A stretch of 64,000 nucleotides of DNA from Lysinibacillus piscis (GTDB lineage: Bacteria > Bacillota > Bacilli > Bacillales_A > Planococcaceae). The stretch spans positions 558,001-622,000 of the forward strand of contig NZ_BRZA01000002.1 in assembly GCF_026012395.1 (NCBI RefSeq), read 5' to 3'. This document shows positions 8,000 through 16,945 of this stretch, one piece after another; position 1 is the stretch's first letter, and each line of letters opens with the position of its first letter. A program made the position numbers and the translations under genes. The notes beneath the pieces are model-generated. The model made no database searches, was not told where the DNA came from, and saw only the letters and a program-made list of their open reading frames with translations.

Positions 8000-9367
8000 T
8001 TGGCATATGAACCGACCATATGGAAAAACCGAGAAGTTGAAAAACCTCGGACATTTACATTGCAAGATAATGGGGATGGAACAACTACTTTAATGCCTGC
8101 CGAAGGTCAAATCAATGAGCCAGGTACACCTATTATGGCAGCGAATATGAATAAGATTGAAGAACAACTTGTTAAATCTGACCAACAAGCCAGTAACTCG
8201 TGGCAAAAAGGTGTTTATAATGATGTTGATATAAGTAACTTAGGTACTTATAGTGTATCAAAAGTTTTTCATGTGACTGCGGAAGATTGGCAGTCTGAAG
8301 TTAATGTGGAAAGGCTAATCGTTGGAATTAGTGTTAGTCATTTTTCTGGGCTTATTAAAGTAACTTATGCAACAGCAGCAGGTCACTCGACAGTACGAGG
8401 TGGTGCTGAAGTTGTATATAATATAGCAAAACACACTGATACTCTTTACTACAATCAAATGGACATAATTAGTATATCTCCAACATTTGCTAAGTCTTAT
8501 AAAATAGGCGATATTGTACATGGTCCAAATGGGATAGATATATCCTTAAGTAAAGCCCCTACAGCACGTAATCCGCTAACGGTCAAAGTTGAAATGATAG
8601 GAACATACTCTATATTTGGCGACTTAAAATCAGCAGGTACTAGGATATGGGATAGTGGTTCTCCTACGGGTGATGGTTACCCCTGGTTACCACAATCTTC
8701 TGGTTTTGTAACGAAGCAAGGTGATAATACAATTACTGGATTACTTGTGACAAAAGAGGACGTTGTTATTGAGGGTGCATTACGCAGTTTATTATTCAGG
8801 ACAAATAATAAACAACACAGTGCTCATGTACGATTTAATGCTAGTGACACTGCAGACTATGGTTTTGAGTTTTTACGTAACGGCAAAGTTGCTATGTCAT
8901 TTTTACAAGACGGTAGGATAATTGTTTTAGACACACATGACAATAATTATTTTTATCTTGATGATTTAAAGCAATCTGTAAGTAATGGTAAAACCGCCAT
9001 CGCGAACGCCATTACCCAAATGGGTGTTGTGACATCACCAACAGCCGAGTTCGCAGTCATGGCGGCAAATATTTTAAATTTAAGTAATATCGTATCAGGC
9101 GCAGGGACTATTACGAGCACTCAAAGTCAAACGATGTTTGTAGTGAGTGGACTATCATTCAAACCACGTGCTATCATATTTCGTTCGAGAGGAGGGAATA
9201 TACAAGCATGGGGATTGTATAACAGTACATGGACAACATCTGAGTTTATTACTATTATGGGTAACACCAATAACGGAAATGTATTTTCTGTGTTTGCTGG
9301 CGGTTTTGACGTCAAAGTAGCTTACCCGTTGGGGACAGGACAATTCGATTGGTGGGCTATTAAGTGA
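8000..9367 (+). CDS. Phage tail fibre/receptor-binding protein
   Basis: A 455-residue protein starting at TTG after a GAGAGGGG ribosome site. The N-terminus (YEPTIWKNREVEKPRTF then GTPIMAANMNKIEEQL) is the common attachment region of Firmicute fibre proteins. Near residues 330-355 a KTAIANAITQMGV..TSPTAEFAVMAANI segment matches the helical spacer of many fibres. The remainder is beta-rich and ends in aromatic-rich sequence, consistent with a receptor-binding tip. Confidence 0.78.
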   Translation: MAYEPTIWKNREVEKPRTFTLQDNGDGTTTLMPAEGQINEPGTPIMAANMNKIEEQLVKSDQQASNSWQKGVYNDVDISNLGTYSVSKVFHVTAEDWQSEVNVERLIVGISVSHFSGLIKVTYATAAGHSTVRGGAEVVYNIAKHTDTLYYNQMDIISISPTFAKSYKIGDIVHGPNGIDISLSKAPTARNPLTVKVEMIGTYSIFGDLKSAGTRIWDSGSPTGDGYPWLPQSSGFVTKQGDNTITGLLVTKEDVVIEGALRSLLFRTNNKQHSAHVRFNASDTADYGFEFLRNGKVAMSFLQDGRIIVLDTHDNNYFYLDDLKQSVSNGKTAIANAITQMGVVTSPTAEFAVMAANILNLSNIVSGAGTITSTQSQTMFVVSGLSFKPRAIIFRSRGGNIQAWGLYNSTWTTSEFITIMGNTNNGNVFSVFAGGFDVKVAYPLGTGQFDWWAIK

Positions 9368-9382
9368 AGGAGGGATTCATAC

Positions 9383-9670
9383 ATGCAAGTAGGAAATAGG
9401 ATTTATTATAATGCCTCTACAGGCAACATATTGTTTACAGCAGGCGAAATTAACAATGCAGAGGCGCCTCGTGATGTGGATGAGATAGTAGAGTTTATTG
9501 ATGTTGATTATGGTTCAATCGATTACTCAAAGAATATGATTATTGGTATTGATATGGAAAATAGAGTACCTATTTTACAACCGATTGAAAATGAGGAACA
9601 ACGCCGCATCCGTGAATTAGAGGATGCTTTATTACTAGCAGCAGACGCAGAAAATGGAGGGATTTTATAA
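9383..9670 (+). CDS. Small phage tail-associated protein
   Basis: A 95-residue acidic protein with a GGAGGGATTC ribosome site, located between the fibre and lysis genes. The C-terminal helix RRIRELEDALLLAADAENGG is of the type seen in small post-fibre proteins. Its stop overlaps the next ATG. Specific function unknown. Confidence 0.55.
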   Translation: MQVGNRIYYNASTGNILFTAGEINNAEAPRDVDEIVEFIDVDYGSIDYSKNMIIGIDMENRVPILQPIENEEQRRIRELEDALLLAADAENGGIL

Positions 9671-9828
9671 TGGTCAATCAAATTGTAGTGAGAATTGCAG
9701 CAGAGCGAATTTTGTTGGGGGGTCTTAATCCAAAAACAGGTCAAACATATGTCATTGATGACATCACAAATGAGGCATACCGACAAGCCGTGGAGGATTA
9801 CATTTTAGCGAATACCGAAGGCATTTAA
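9670..9828 (+). CDS. 52-residue phage protein (post-fibre, hypothetical)
   Basis: The ATG overlaps the preceding stop (TAATG), which argues for translational coupling. The product (MVNQIVVRIAAERILLGG at the start, YRQAVEDYILAN near the end) is in the position of XkdX-like or other small post-fibre proteins, but the sequence does not clearly belong to XkdX. Confidence 0.55.
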   Translation: MVNQIVVRIAAERILLGGLNPKTGQTYVIDDITNEAYRQAVEDYILANTEGI

Positions 9829-9864
9829 ACGCAGTCAATGACTAGCGTTATTTTTATTGTCTAT

Positions 9865-9884
9865 AATCCCAAACGTTTGGGATT
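9865..9884. repeat. Perfect 20-bp palindrome before the holin
   Basis: AATCCCAAACGTTTGGGATT is its own reverse complement. It lies between the last tail gene and the lysis genes, a few bases ahead of a second hairpin. It could be part of a terminator pair or a binding site for a dimeric regulator. Confidence 0.6.
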
Positions 9885-9888
9885 TTGA

Positions 9889-9915
9889 AGGATGCGCATT
9901 TGCGTGTCCTTTTTA
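9889..9915 (+). terminator. Terminator/attenuator ahead of lysis genes
   Basis: AGGATGCGCA pairs imperfectly with TGCGTGTCCT over a 2-nt loop and is followed by five T. It sits 26 bases before the holin start, so it probably ends the tail transcript partly rather than fully. Confidence 0.55.
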
Positions 9916-9940
9916 TTATGGAGAAAAAGGAAGGTATTTT

Positions 9941-10327
9941 ATGGACATTACACAAATTATTCAACACCCGATTTTTGCGGTTGTACCAAAGCCGATTTAT
10001 TACATGTTGGCAGCGTACTTTATTTTTAAATCTCTCGATTTTCTGACGGGCCTATTAAAAACATGGAAGAAGGTTAGTCCTTACAAATCAGCAATCATGC
10101 GTGACGGCATTATTAGATGGATTGGGGAGCTAATAGCCATTGTTTTGGTGCTTGTATTAGATTTACTATTCGGTTTTAACTTTGTGTTGTTAGGAGCTAC
10201 TTTGGGGCTTTTCTTGTACAAGGAAGGTGGCTCAATTGCGGAAAATCTACAAACATTGGGTGTTAATATGCCAGGTATTGTAGGAGAGACAATTGAAAAA
10301 CTGAATAAAGAAGGTGAACGTAAATGA
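9941..10327 (+). CDS. Phage holin (phi29-like/toxin-secretion holin family)
   Basis: A 128-residue membrane protein. The ATG at 9941 is chosen because a GGAAGG ribosome site precedes it; an upstream in-frame start at 9857 would add the hairpin-encoded peptide. Three to four hydrophobic segments are visible (about 10-30, 60-80, 85-105) with the linker SLDFLTGLLKTWKK between, typical of Firmicute holins that form the membrane lesion for endolysin release. It overlaps the endolysin gene by 4 bp. Confidence 0.82.
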   Translation: MDITQIIQHPIFAVVPKPIYYMLAAYFIFKSLDFLTGLLKTWKKVSPYKSAIMRDGIIRWIGELIAIVLVLVLDLLFGFNFVLLGATLGLFLYKEGGSIAENLQTLGVNMPGIVGETIEKLNKEGERK

Positions 10328-10998
10328 CAAGCGTAACAACTACATGTCGAGATTTAGCCGAGTTATTACCAGCTGCACAAACTGCCTGTCGATTGCTATT
10401 TCAGGAATGCTATAAAGCAGGCATCTCCAATATTTTTATTACTGAAACGTATCGTAGCCAAGAGCGCCAGAATTACTTATATGCACAGGGCCGCACAAGA
10501 CCTGGGCAAATTGTTACTTGGACATTACAAAGCAATCATAAATCACGCCTAGCATGGGACATTGCTGTTGGTCCACCACAATCATTGTATGATGTGGCAA
10601 CATTGGGTAAAGTGGGGGCGATTGCTCGTAAATTAGGTATTACATGGGGTGGTGATTGGGTAGGTAACATTGACCGACCACATTTTGAAGTTAAATCAAA
10701 TTGGACACCACCAAAAGGCTATAAGTTAGAAGGGCAGGTTGTTGTACCAAGTAACAGCAAGATGCAAGTACAATTAATTGTGGAAGATAAACCAAAGGAG
10801 GAAAACGCATTGACAAATACAACTTGGAATCCAGAAAGCCCTGCGATGGAAACTGCTGCAGAGGCTTTTTTAGCGCAAGCCATTCAAGAAGGTGTTATTC
10901 AGGCATCCCATTTGAAGGACCTGCAAAATAAGCACATGACTACAGATCGTTTGTTAGGATTGTACATTACGATTCAGCAACGACGCAACAACAACTAA
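10324..10998 (+). CDS. Endolysin, M15-family peptidase
   Basis: A 224-residue protein starting in an ATGA overlap with the holin stop. The N-terminal part holds M15 zinc-peptidase features: TYRSQERQNYLYAQGR, SNHKSRLAWDI (the H and D zinc ligands) and DRPHFEV (third ligand His), as in L-Ala-D-Glu and VanY-type enzymes that cut peptide cross-links. After a linker near residue 150, the C-terminal about 60 residues are helical and may be a wall-binding or oligomerisation domain. No signal peptide, as expected with a holin. Confidence 0.88.
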   Translation: MTSVTTTCRDLAELLPAAQTACRLLFQECYKAGISNIFITETYRSQERQNYLYAQGRTRPGQIVTWTLQSNHKSRLAWDIAVGPPQSLYDVATLGKVGAIARKLGITWGGDWVGNIDRPHFEVKSNWTPPKGYKLEGQVVVPSNSKMQVQLIVEDKPKEENALTNTTWNPESPAMETAAEAFLAQAIQEGVIQASHLKDLQNKHMTTDRLLGLYITIQQRRNNN

Positions 10999-11056
10999 TA
11001 ATTGTTGCATATATTTTACATTACTATTATACTTTCCAGTAAAGGGGAGAGTATCT

Positions 11057-11347
11057 ATGTTTGTTAATTTAAGAATTTCTAAAGTTAGACTTAAAAATAA
11101 AGGTGCATTTACATTAATTATTTCAGGTGATTATGCTTCTGGGCATCTTAGTTATAAATTTGAAATTGAATATTCTGGAACAAGTGTTAGAGTTAACAAA
11201 GGTAACTTACTAGAAAATCAAGAAGAAATAATTATTAAAGAGCTAAAGAAATTAGTAGGATACGGCCCTTTTGATTTAAATAATGTCAAAACTATTTTGG
11301 TTGGAGAAGTAGTATCTTATAAATGGAAATCTTCTATAGACAGATAA
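11057..11347 (+). CDS. Hypothetical prophage-border protein
   Basis: A 96-residue basic protein with a good AAAGGGGAGAG ribosome site. It lies after the endolysin, where lysogenic conversion genes often sit. The sequence is beta-rich (VNLRISKVRLKNKGAFTLII at the start). I do not recognise a family. A bidirectional terminator separates it from the next gene. Confidence 0.55.
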   Translation: MFVNLRISKVRLKNKGAFTLIISGDYASGHLSYKFEIEYSGTSVRVNKGNLLENQEEIIIKELKKLVGYGPFDLNNVKTILVGEVVSYKWKSSIDR

Positions 11348-11369
11348 CTACTTTTGAGTTATATAAACA

Positions 11370-11405
11370 AATGACCAGCTCGGCTTTTTAGCTTTGCTGG
11401 TCATT
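11370..11405. terminator. Bidirectional terminator
   Basis: AATGACCAGC pairs perfectly with GCTGGTCATT around a T-rich loop, between two convergent small genes at the prophage end. Confidence 0.8.
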
Positions 11406-11407
11406 TA

Positions 11408-11650
11408 CTATTCTTCAACTACATAATCCAAAATAAAATCTTCTTCATCTGTGATGCCCAGCACAGCATTTCCCCATACAGGACGTACCACATATACCGT
11501 TTGGCTAATTTTCTGACCAAAGTAAGTACACTCATAACAATTCATATAGCGCTCGCCATCCCAGCCGTTGAGGGCAAAAAAGCGTTCATCATCGGTTTCA
11601 ATAATATCTTTACCTGCGCTGTGATAAGCTATTGGTGGACGATGTTTCAT
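11408..11650 (-). CDS. Hypothetical acidic protein at prophage end
   Basis: An 80-residue protein encoded opposite to the late genes, with a strong AAGGAGG ribosome site 7 bases before its ATG. It is rich in D/E and aromatic residues and contains MNCYECTYFGQ. Divergent orientation and position between the lysis genes and the junction suggest a gene expressed from the lysogen. No family recognised. Confidence 0.6.
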   Translation of the reverse strand: MKHRPPIAYHSAGKDIIETDDERFFALNGWDGERYMNCYECTYFGQKISQTVYVVRPVWGNAVLGITDEEDFILDYVVEE

Positions 11651-11789
11651 AGTAAACCTCCTTATATGTATAATTTTGTATATAGTTTATAAGATAAATT
11701 ACAAAATGTACATATATATAAATAGGAAAAGACCATATAGAACAGTAGTATAACAAATTATGTAAGGGTTATCCCATATAGTTATAGAA

Positions 11790-12086
11790 ATGCTTATTGT
11801 ATTGTTAATTATATCCATTTTAATCTTAGTTTCAATCCCAAACGTAACCAAACATTTCGCTACGATTGATGAAAAAGGGTGTAAAGCATATATCGCCATG
11901 GTGCAAGGACAAGTAGAGGCATATCGTGTGGATTATATGGGGTATCCAACGATAGAAGATTTAGTGGCTAAAGGCTATTTGAAAGAAAATGAAACAAGCT
12001 GTCCAAATAAAGAGGCGATTGTCATTACGAGTGAAGGAGAAGTGAAATTAGCGAATGCTCCTTCTGCTACAAATGCTGGTGGTTGA
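11790..12086 (+). pseudogene. comGC: ComGC major pseudopilin, 5' end removed by prophage
   Basis: The protein reads MLIVLLIISILILVSIPN, the hydrophobic helix of a type IV pseudopilin, then a ComGC-like soluble domain. The leader peptide and KGFTLIE cleavage motif are missing. The codons just upstream read GLSHIVIE instead, after an in-frame TAA at 11763. Normal ComGC starts about 10-15 residues earlier. The break lies exactly where the prophage ends, so the upstream part should be at the other prophage end. Intact ComGC forms the competence pseudopilus for DNA uptake. Confidence 0.85.
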
Positions 12087-12523
12087 GCATGGTCAAGTCA
12101 CAACAAGGTTTTACACTGCTCGAAACACTTCTTGTATTGTTTATTATGATTTGTTTATCCACACTCATTGTTAAATTTTCATTCAGTATAGCAGAAAAAA
12201 GAGAAATTGACCGTTTTTTTAAACAAATGCAATTAGATATTCAATATACGCAAATTTACAATATGCATCGACGAGAATATTTAGAGATGCGATTTGAAGA
12301 ATCAGCAAGGCACTACGGAGTAAAAAAAGATTTGTATACCTATGTTTATAAAAGGCCCTATCCAAAAGGTGTGGAGTTTGCACCAAGCCCAAGTACAATT
12401 ATTGCTATTCGATACACGAATACAGGCAGCATTGTGAATGCAGGAACATTAATTTTTAGAACACCCTATGGAACGAAACGGGTGATTCTCACATTAGGAA
12501 GAGGGCGAGCGAGAGTTGAATGA
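12083..12523 (+). CDS. comGD: ComGD, competence minor pseudopilin
   Basis: A 146-residue protein with the prepilin motif QQGFTLLETLLVLFI near its N-terminus, cleaved after G by ComC in Bacillus. The start overlaps the comGC stop by 4 bp. It belongs to the comGA-GG operon that builds the transformation pilus across the wall. Because the operon promoter lies upstream of comGA, its expression is probably separated from the native promoter by the prophage unless the phage excises. Confidence 0.85.
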   Translation: MSMVKSQQGFTLLETLLVLFIMICLSTLIVKFSFSIAEKREIDRFFKQMQLDIQYTQIYNMHRREYLEMRFEESARHYGVKKDLYTYVYKRPYPKGVEFAPSPSTIIAIRYTNTGSIVNAGTLIFRTPYGTKRVILTLGRGRARVE

Positions 12524-12833
12524 GGGAGGTTATTCATTTGTAGAAACCATTCTATCTGTAAGTATCATCATGATGTTATGTGCCACACTACTACCAGTCA
12601 GTTATACGATGAAAACAACACTTTACAATAAAAGATTGGAGGTTGTGGCAGCAGAAACGGCATATGAAGGACTGAAGCTATATCGAGCATTACAGCAAAC
12701 GGAAGGGACAACCATTATTGATCATGTAACGTATAACTGGGTGTTTGATGGACAGGAGGTGTGTGTGCATTTTCAAAATACGAGACAAATGCGTCAAAAA
12801 TGTATCCAACTGTCGGGGGAAATGGCGAAATGA
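12516..12833 (+). CDS. comGE: ComGE, competence minor pseudopilin
   Basis: A 105-residue protein with TTG start overlapping the comGD stop. The N-terminus NEGGYSFVETILSVSII is a pilin-like helix with E at position 5 of the mature part. It is short and poorly conserved, as ComGE proteins usually are; the identity comes from order within the operon. Confidence 0.75.
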   Translation: MNEGGYSFVETILSVSIIMMLCATLLPVSYTMKTTLYNKRLEVVAAETAYEGLKLYRALQQTEGTTIIDHVTYNWVFDGQEVCVHFQNTRQMRQKCIQLSGEMAK

Positions 12834-13251
12834 GACGGGCTATACATTACTAGAGGCATTATTTCAACTAGTTGTCTTTGTGCTCATTTCTCATTTATTT
12901 ATTACCCTTATGCTATGGTTTGGCACGATGAATAAAACAGTGATGTCTGACGAACAATCCAAGTGGGAGCTATTTGTCTATGATTTCAATATGTATTTAC
13001 AAAATATCCAATCATTTAGTGTTCGTTATGATAAGAGACGAATTACGTTTAAAGCAAACAACATTACCCATAATATTGATTGTTACAGTGACCTGATTCG
13101 TGATCAAGTGGCAGGGGGACATATTCCTTTACTTAACGGTGTGAGAAGATGTCAGTTTGAGTATATAGATGGTCATGTCACAGTAGCGGTTGAAATGCCG
13201 AGTGGTATCAAAAAGGAGCGCACTTTCTATGTACCAATTATTGAAAAATGA
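12745..13251 (+). CDS. comGF: ComGF, competence minor pseudopilin (start uncertain)
   Basis: The pilin-like segment ETGYTLLEALFQLVVFVLIS identifies ComGF. The obvious start would lie just before it, near 12820, but no in-frame ATG or GTG is close. The first available start is ATG at 12745, or GTG at 12763 after an AGGAGG, giving an unusual cysteine-rich leader. Either the long leader is real, or the gene is read by coupling from comGE. The soluble part is beta-rich with KRITFKANNITHNIDCY. Confidence 0.72.
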   Translation: MMDRRCVCIFKIRDKCVKNVSNCRGKWRNETGYTLLEALFQLVVFVLISHLFITLMLWFGTMNKTVMSDEQSKWELFVYDFNMYLQNIQSFSVRYDKRRITFKANNITHNIDCYSDLIRDQVAGGHIPLLNGVRRCQFEYIDGHVTVAVEMPSGIKKERTFYVPIIEK

Positions 13252-13429
13252 TAGAGGGGCTGTTTTTTTCGTTGCAATTGCATTATTATTTTTGGTAACT
13301 ACTTTTATTCTTGCGTATTGTGCGTCTTATGAAATTCAGCTGAAAACATTTGATGGACTAGAACAGTTACATGTTCGCGCTACGATAAATTTATTAGGAC
13401 AAATTTTGTCAGACAGTGTAGAATCGTAG
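13229..13429 (+). CDS. comGG: ComGG, competence minor pseudopilin
   Basis: A 66-residue protein starting at ATG 13229 with AAAAGGAG upstream, overlapping comGF. It starts MYQLLKNDRGAVFFVAIALL, with one hydrophobic helix followed by a short helical tail. ComGG proteins are usually about 100-125 residues, so this one is short. Last gene of the operon. Confidence 0.68.
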   Translation: MYQLLKNDRGAVFFVAIALLFLVTTFILAYCASYEIQLKTFDGLEQLHVRATINLLGQILSDSVES

Positions 13430-13449
13430 TTATAAGAAGGTGATTTTAA

Positions 13450-13962
13450 GTGCGAAAAATTTATTTAGTTGGTTTTATGGGCAGTGGGAAAAGCGTGTTG
13501 GGGAGACGATTAAGCTATTTATTGAAAATACCGTATTATGATATGGATCATGAAATTGTCAGACAGCAGGGAATGACCATTCCACAAATTTTTGAAAAAT
13601 ATGGCGAGGCTCGTTTTCGAGAAATTGAAACTGAATTTTTGAAAACTTTTAGGGACGAGGCTTGCATTATTTCAACAGGTGGTGGTGTGGCAATAAATGC
13701 GGAAAATCGGACAATTATGAGACGGAGTGGACTGGTATTTTTTTTAGATGCGACATTTGAAGATGTATATACTCGTATTCAACATGATACCAACCGCCCG
13801 ATTGTGCAAAGCTCTACAAAAGAGGAGTTATACAAACTTTTCCAATACAGACGGAAGTTTTATCGGGAAGTAGGCCATATACAAGTGTTGACAGAAGGTA
13901 GGTCACTTCGTCAAATTCTTGATTATTTAGTATTCCAAGCGAAACGTCTAAAAGGCGAATGA
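13450..13962 (+). CDS. aroK: Shikimate kinase
   Basis: A 170-residue enzyme phosphorylating shikimate with ATP in aromatic amino acid synthesis. Visible features: Walker A GFMGSGKS (residues 8-15), shikimate-binding D near YDMDHEI, the FREIE arginine motif, STGGGVA (about 76-82), and the lid arginine in NRPI. GTG start after an AAGGTGATT ribosome site. The length matches the family. It follows comGG closely. Confidence 0.93.
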   Translation: MRKIYLVGFMGSGKSVLGRRLSYLLKIPYYDMDHEIVRQQGMTIPQIFEKYGEARFREIETEFLKTFRDEACIISTGGGVAINAENRTIMRRSGLVFFLDATFEDVYTRIQHDTNRPIVQSSTKEELYKLFQYRRKFYREVGHIQVLTEGRSLRQILDYLVFQAKRLKGE

Positions 13963-14014
13963 TTATCTGTTTTTATTATCTAATGTTCGTGTTTTGAGAA
14001 GGATTAAAAAAAGA

Positions 14015-14044
14015 TTGCCTTTTCAAATGAATTAATGTTAGGAT
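14015..14044 (+). promoter_or_regulatory. Possible promoter of the gcv leader
   Basis: TTGCCT (14015-14020) and TAGGAT (14039-14044) are separated by 18 bp, about 70 bases before the riboswitch. Both boxes are imperfect, so the assignment is tentative. Confidence 0.4.
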
Positions 14045-14115
14045 ATAGACAAATGAATCATTCATAATGTAATGATTGCTAAATAACACCAAGAACATCT
14101 TGGGCGGATGATTAT

Positions 14116-14342
14116 ACGGGGAGAGCACGCATGTAGGCGTCACCGAAGGAGCAAGTAGTAAGGTGCTATGAATCTCTCAGGTAAAAGGACTCGTATAAGA
14201 CGCAACTCTGGAGAGCGCTGTATGATAACAGCCACCAAAGGGGAAAGCCGACAGATTGGCATGATGTCATGCAGATTTGTTTGGTGTAACTTTCAGGTGC
14301 AAGGACAGAGAATCCTAAAAAGGGGTTCGTCTGTCTTTTTTT
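14116..14342 (+). promoter_or_regulatory. Tandem glycine riboswitch with terminator
   Basis: Two consecutive glycine aptamers are visible. The first runs from GGGGAGAGC with CACCGAAGGAGCAAG and TGAATCTCTCAGGTAAAAGGACTC; the second from AACTCTGGAGAGC with CACCAAAGGGGAAAG and TTTCAGGTGCAAGGACAGAG. The latter closes into a terminator hairpin at 14304-14335. This architecture normally turns on glycine cleavage genes when glycine is abundant. It lies directly before gcvT. Confidence 0.95.
14304..14342 (+). terminator. Riboswitch expression-platform terminator
   Basis: GACAGAGAATCC pairs with GGGGTTC and TCTGTC, followed by seven T. The 5' arm is shared with the second aptamer closing stem, so glycine binding and termination are mutually exclusive. 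Confidence 0.85.
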
Positions 14343-14403
14343 GTCTATGAAAGCAGACGAATGATGTGACGTAGTAGGTACATAACACTAAGGGGGCAAA
14401 AAA

Positions 14404-15507
14404 ATGTCAAATGCTTTAAAACGTACACCTTTATTTGATGAATATGCAAAATACGGTGGGAAAACAATTGATTTTGGTGGCTGGGAGTTACCTGTCCAAT
14501 TTTCTTCTATTAAAGAAGAGCATGATGCAGTACGCCATCGTGCAGGGTTATTCGATGTGTCTCATATGGGCGAAATCTTTGTAACAGGTCCTGACGCACT
14601 CGCTTTTTTACAGAATCTTTTGTCAAATGACATTGCCAAAATTGCCACAGGTCAAGCACAATACAATGCAATGTGCTATGAAGATGGCGGCGTTGTGGAT
14701 GATTTATTAACGTATAAATTAGCTGACAATCACTATTTATTATGTGTCAATGCAGCGAATATTGATAAGGATTACGATTGGATGATGGAAAATCAGCATC
14801 AATATGATGTAACGATCGATAATCAATCTGACAACTATGCACAAATTGCATTACAAGGACCACTATCAGTAGAAGTGCTTCAATCATTAACAGCGACGGA
14901 TGTGGATGCGATTAACTATTTCCGCTTTGAAGAAAATGTTGATGTAGCAGGTCACAAAGTATTAGTTTCTCGCAGTGGCTATACAGGGGAAGATGGTTTT
15001 GAGTTATATGGTTCTCCAGAGGATATTAAAGCATTGTGGAATAAAATTTTAGAAGCTGGTAAAGACAAAGGTGTTGTACCAGCAGGCTTAGGTAGTCGTG
15101 ATACATTACGTTTTGAAGCAGGCTTACCATTATACGGACAAGAACTATCTGCAACTATTTCACCACTTGAAGCGGGTATTGGCTTTGCTGTGAAATTAAA
15201 TAAAGATGGCTTTAACGGTCATGAAGCGTTGGTAGAACAAAAAGAAAATGGTTTACCACGCAAGTTAGTGGGAATTGAAATGATTGATAAAGGCATTCCA
15301 CGTCATGGCTATAAAGTATTTAAAGATGGACAGGAAATTGGTGAAGTGACAACAGGTACACAGCTTCCTTCATCCAAACGTAATGTAGGTCATGCTTTAA
15401 TTGATAGCCAATATGCAGCGATTGGTACAGAATTAACAATCGAAATTCGTGGAAAGCAGTTAAAAGTAGTAACAGTGGCAACACCGTTTTATAAACGTTC
15501 AAAATAA
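14404..15507 (+). CDS. gcvT: Aminomethyltransferase, glycine cleavage T protein
   Basis: A 367-residue folate-binding enzyme that takes the aminomethyl group from lipoyl-GcvH to tetrahydrofolate. Typical signatures are [11 protein letters not shown] near residue 50, [14 protein letters not shown] around 190-205 and [14 protein letters not shown] near 240. The length is normal. It is the first gene behind the glycine riboswitch and is followed by the two subunits of P protein. Confidence 0.97.
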   Translation: MSNALKRTPLFDEYAKYGGKTIDFGGWELPVQFSSIKEEHDAVRHRAGLFDVSHMGEIFVTGPDALAFLQNLLSNDIAKIATGQAQYNAMCYEDGGVVDDLLTYKLADNHYLLCVNAANIDKDYDWMMENQHQYDVTIDNQSDNYAQIALQGPLSVEVLQSLTATDVDAINYFRFEENVDVAGHKVLVSRSGYTGEDGFELYGSPEDIKALWNKILEAGKDKGVVPAGLGSRDTLRFEAGLPLYGQELSATISPLEAGIGFAVKLNKDGFNGHEALVEQKENGLPRKLVGIEMIDKGIPRHGYKVFKDGQEIGEVTTGTQLPSSKRNVGHALIDSQYAAIGTELTIEIRGKQLKVVTVATPFYKRSK

Positions 15508-15598
15508 TAAGCAAATGAATGGTAGAAGGAGCAAGATACTCTTTCTAGTGCTACGTGAATTGAAGCAAAATAATAGCTGAAAAGAGGGACTTATAGTT

Positions 15599-16945
15599 AT
15601 GAAACATCGTTATTTACCAATGACGGAACAAGACAAAAAAGAAATGTTAGACGTAATTGGTGTATCTTCTGTAGATGAATTATTTGAAGATATTCCTGAA
15701 AAAGTTCGTTTTCAAGGCTTATATAATATTAAAGAAGCAAAGTCAGAGGCAGCTTTAATAAAAGAGCTGTCTGCTATGGCTGCGAAAAATAAAGATACAA
15801 GTTCACACGTATCCTTTTTAGGTGCAGGTGTTTATAACCACTATAAACCAGTCATTGTTGATCATGTGATTTCACGCTCTGAATTTTATACAGCGTACAC
15901 ACCATATCAGCCTGAAATCTCGCAAGGTGAATTACAAGCAATTTTTGAATTCCAAACAATGATTGCTGAATTAACAGGCATGGATTTAGCAAACTCTTCT
16001 ATGTACGATGGTGGTACAGCACTAGCTGAGGCTGGTATGTTAGCAGCAGGTCACACACGTCGTAAAAAGATTTTAGTGTCTGAAACGGTTCATCCTGAAT
16101 ATCGTGATGTAGTAGCTACATATGCATATGGTCAGTCTATCGAAGTGGTGACAGTACCGCATAAAGATGGTGTCACGGATGTGGATGCATTGAAAGCATT
16201 GGTTGATGACAATACGGCTGCTGTTATTGCACAATATCCGAACTTCTTCGGTCAAGTAGAGGATTTACAAGTACTTGGCGATATCGTGCATGAAGCGAAA
16301 GGCTTGTTTGTTGTGTCTTCCAATCCGTTAGCACTAGGCGTATTAACACCACCTGGCAAACTAGGTGCGGATATTTGTGTAGGTGATGCACAAGTGTTTG
16401 GTATTGCAGAAGCATTTGGTGGGCCACACTGTGGTTTCTTCGCTGTAACAAATAAATTAATGCGTAAAGTACCAGGTCGTCTTGTAGGAGAAACTGTTGA
16501 TGGAGAAGGACGTCGTGGCTATGTATTAACATTACAAGCACGTGAACAACATATCCGTCGTGATAAAGCGACATCTAACATTTGTTCAAACCAAGCACTT
16601 TTAGCATTAGCAGCATCTGTTGCAATGACAGCTTTAGGGAAACAAGGTGTTCGTGAAATGGCGACACAAAACATTGCCAAAACACGCTATGCGAAAAATG
16701 CTTTTGAGGCGGCTGGCTTTACAGTAGCATTCCAAGGCGCACACTTTAATGAAATCGTTGTAAAAACAACTAAATGTGTGAAAGAAATAAATGCAGGTTT
16801 ATTAGAAAAAGGCATTATTGGTGGCTATCCATTAGGTCAAACATATGAATCTTTAAAACAGCACGTGCTAATCGCTGTGACAGAATTACGCACAAAGGAA
16901 GAAATTGATGCACTAGTTGCGGAAATGGGGGCTCTTCATGCATAA
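15599..16945 (+). CDS. gcvPA: Glycine dehydrogenase (decarboxylating) subunit 1
   Basis: A 448-residue N-terminal subunit of split glycine decarboxylase. It starts [17 protein letters not shown], typical of Bacillus GcvPA, with [19 protein letters not shown] further on. It has the fold of the PLP enzyme family but lacks the PLP lysine, which is in GcvPB. GAGGGAC ribosome site. It overlaps gcvPB by 8 bp. Confidence 0.97.
   Translation: MKHRYLPMTEQDKKEMLDVIGVSSVDELFEDIPEKVRFQGLYNIKEAKSEAALIKELSAMAAKNKDTSSHVSFLGAGVYNHYKPVIVDHVISRSEFYTAYTPYQPEISQGELQAIFEFQTMIAELTGMDLANSSMYDGGTALAEAGMLAAGHTRRKKILVSETVHPEYRDVVATYAYGQSIEVVTVPHKDGVTDVDALKALVDDNTAAVIAQYPNFFGQVEDLQVLGDIVHEAKGLFVVSSNPLALGVLTPPGKLGADICVGDAQVFGIAEAFGGPHCGFFAVTNKLMRKVPGRLVGETVDGEGRRGYVLTLQAREQHIRRDKATSNICSNQALLALAASVAMTALGKQGVREMATQNIAKTRYAKNAFEAAGFTVAFQGAHFNEIVVKTTKCVKEINAGLLEKGIIGGYPLGQTYESLKQHVLIAVTELRTKEEIDALVAEMGALHA

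Larger units (their letters stand above)
1..11780 (+). mobile_element. Prophage, late tail and lysis region (left end outside window)
   Basis: A co-oriented, tightly packed run of head-tail connector, major tail protein, tail chaperones, tape measure, tail tip, fibre, holin and endolysin genes is the standard late module of a temperate siphovirus. The run ends just before a comGC gene that lacks its 5' end, so the right junction lies near 11.65-11.79 kb. Capsid, packaging, replication, repressor and integrase genes must lie left of the window. The exact attR core cannot be fixed without the left junction. Confidence 0.93.

Noticed and set aside
14168-14350. 60-codon open frame upstream of gcvT
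   Set aside because: It lies wholly inside the glycine riboswitch and its terminator; composition is structural RNA, and no ribosome site precedes it.
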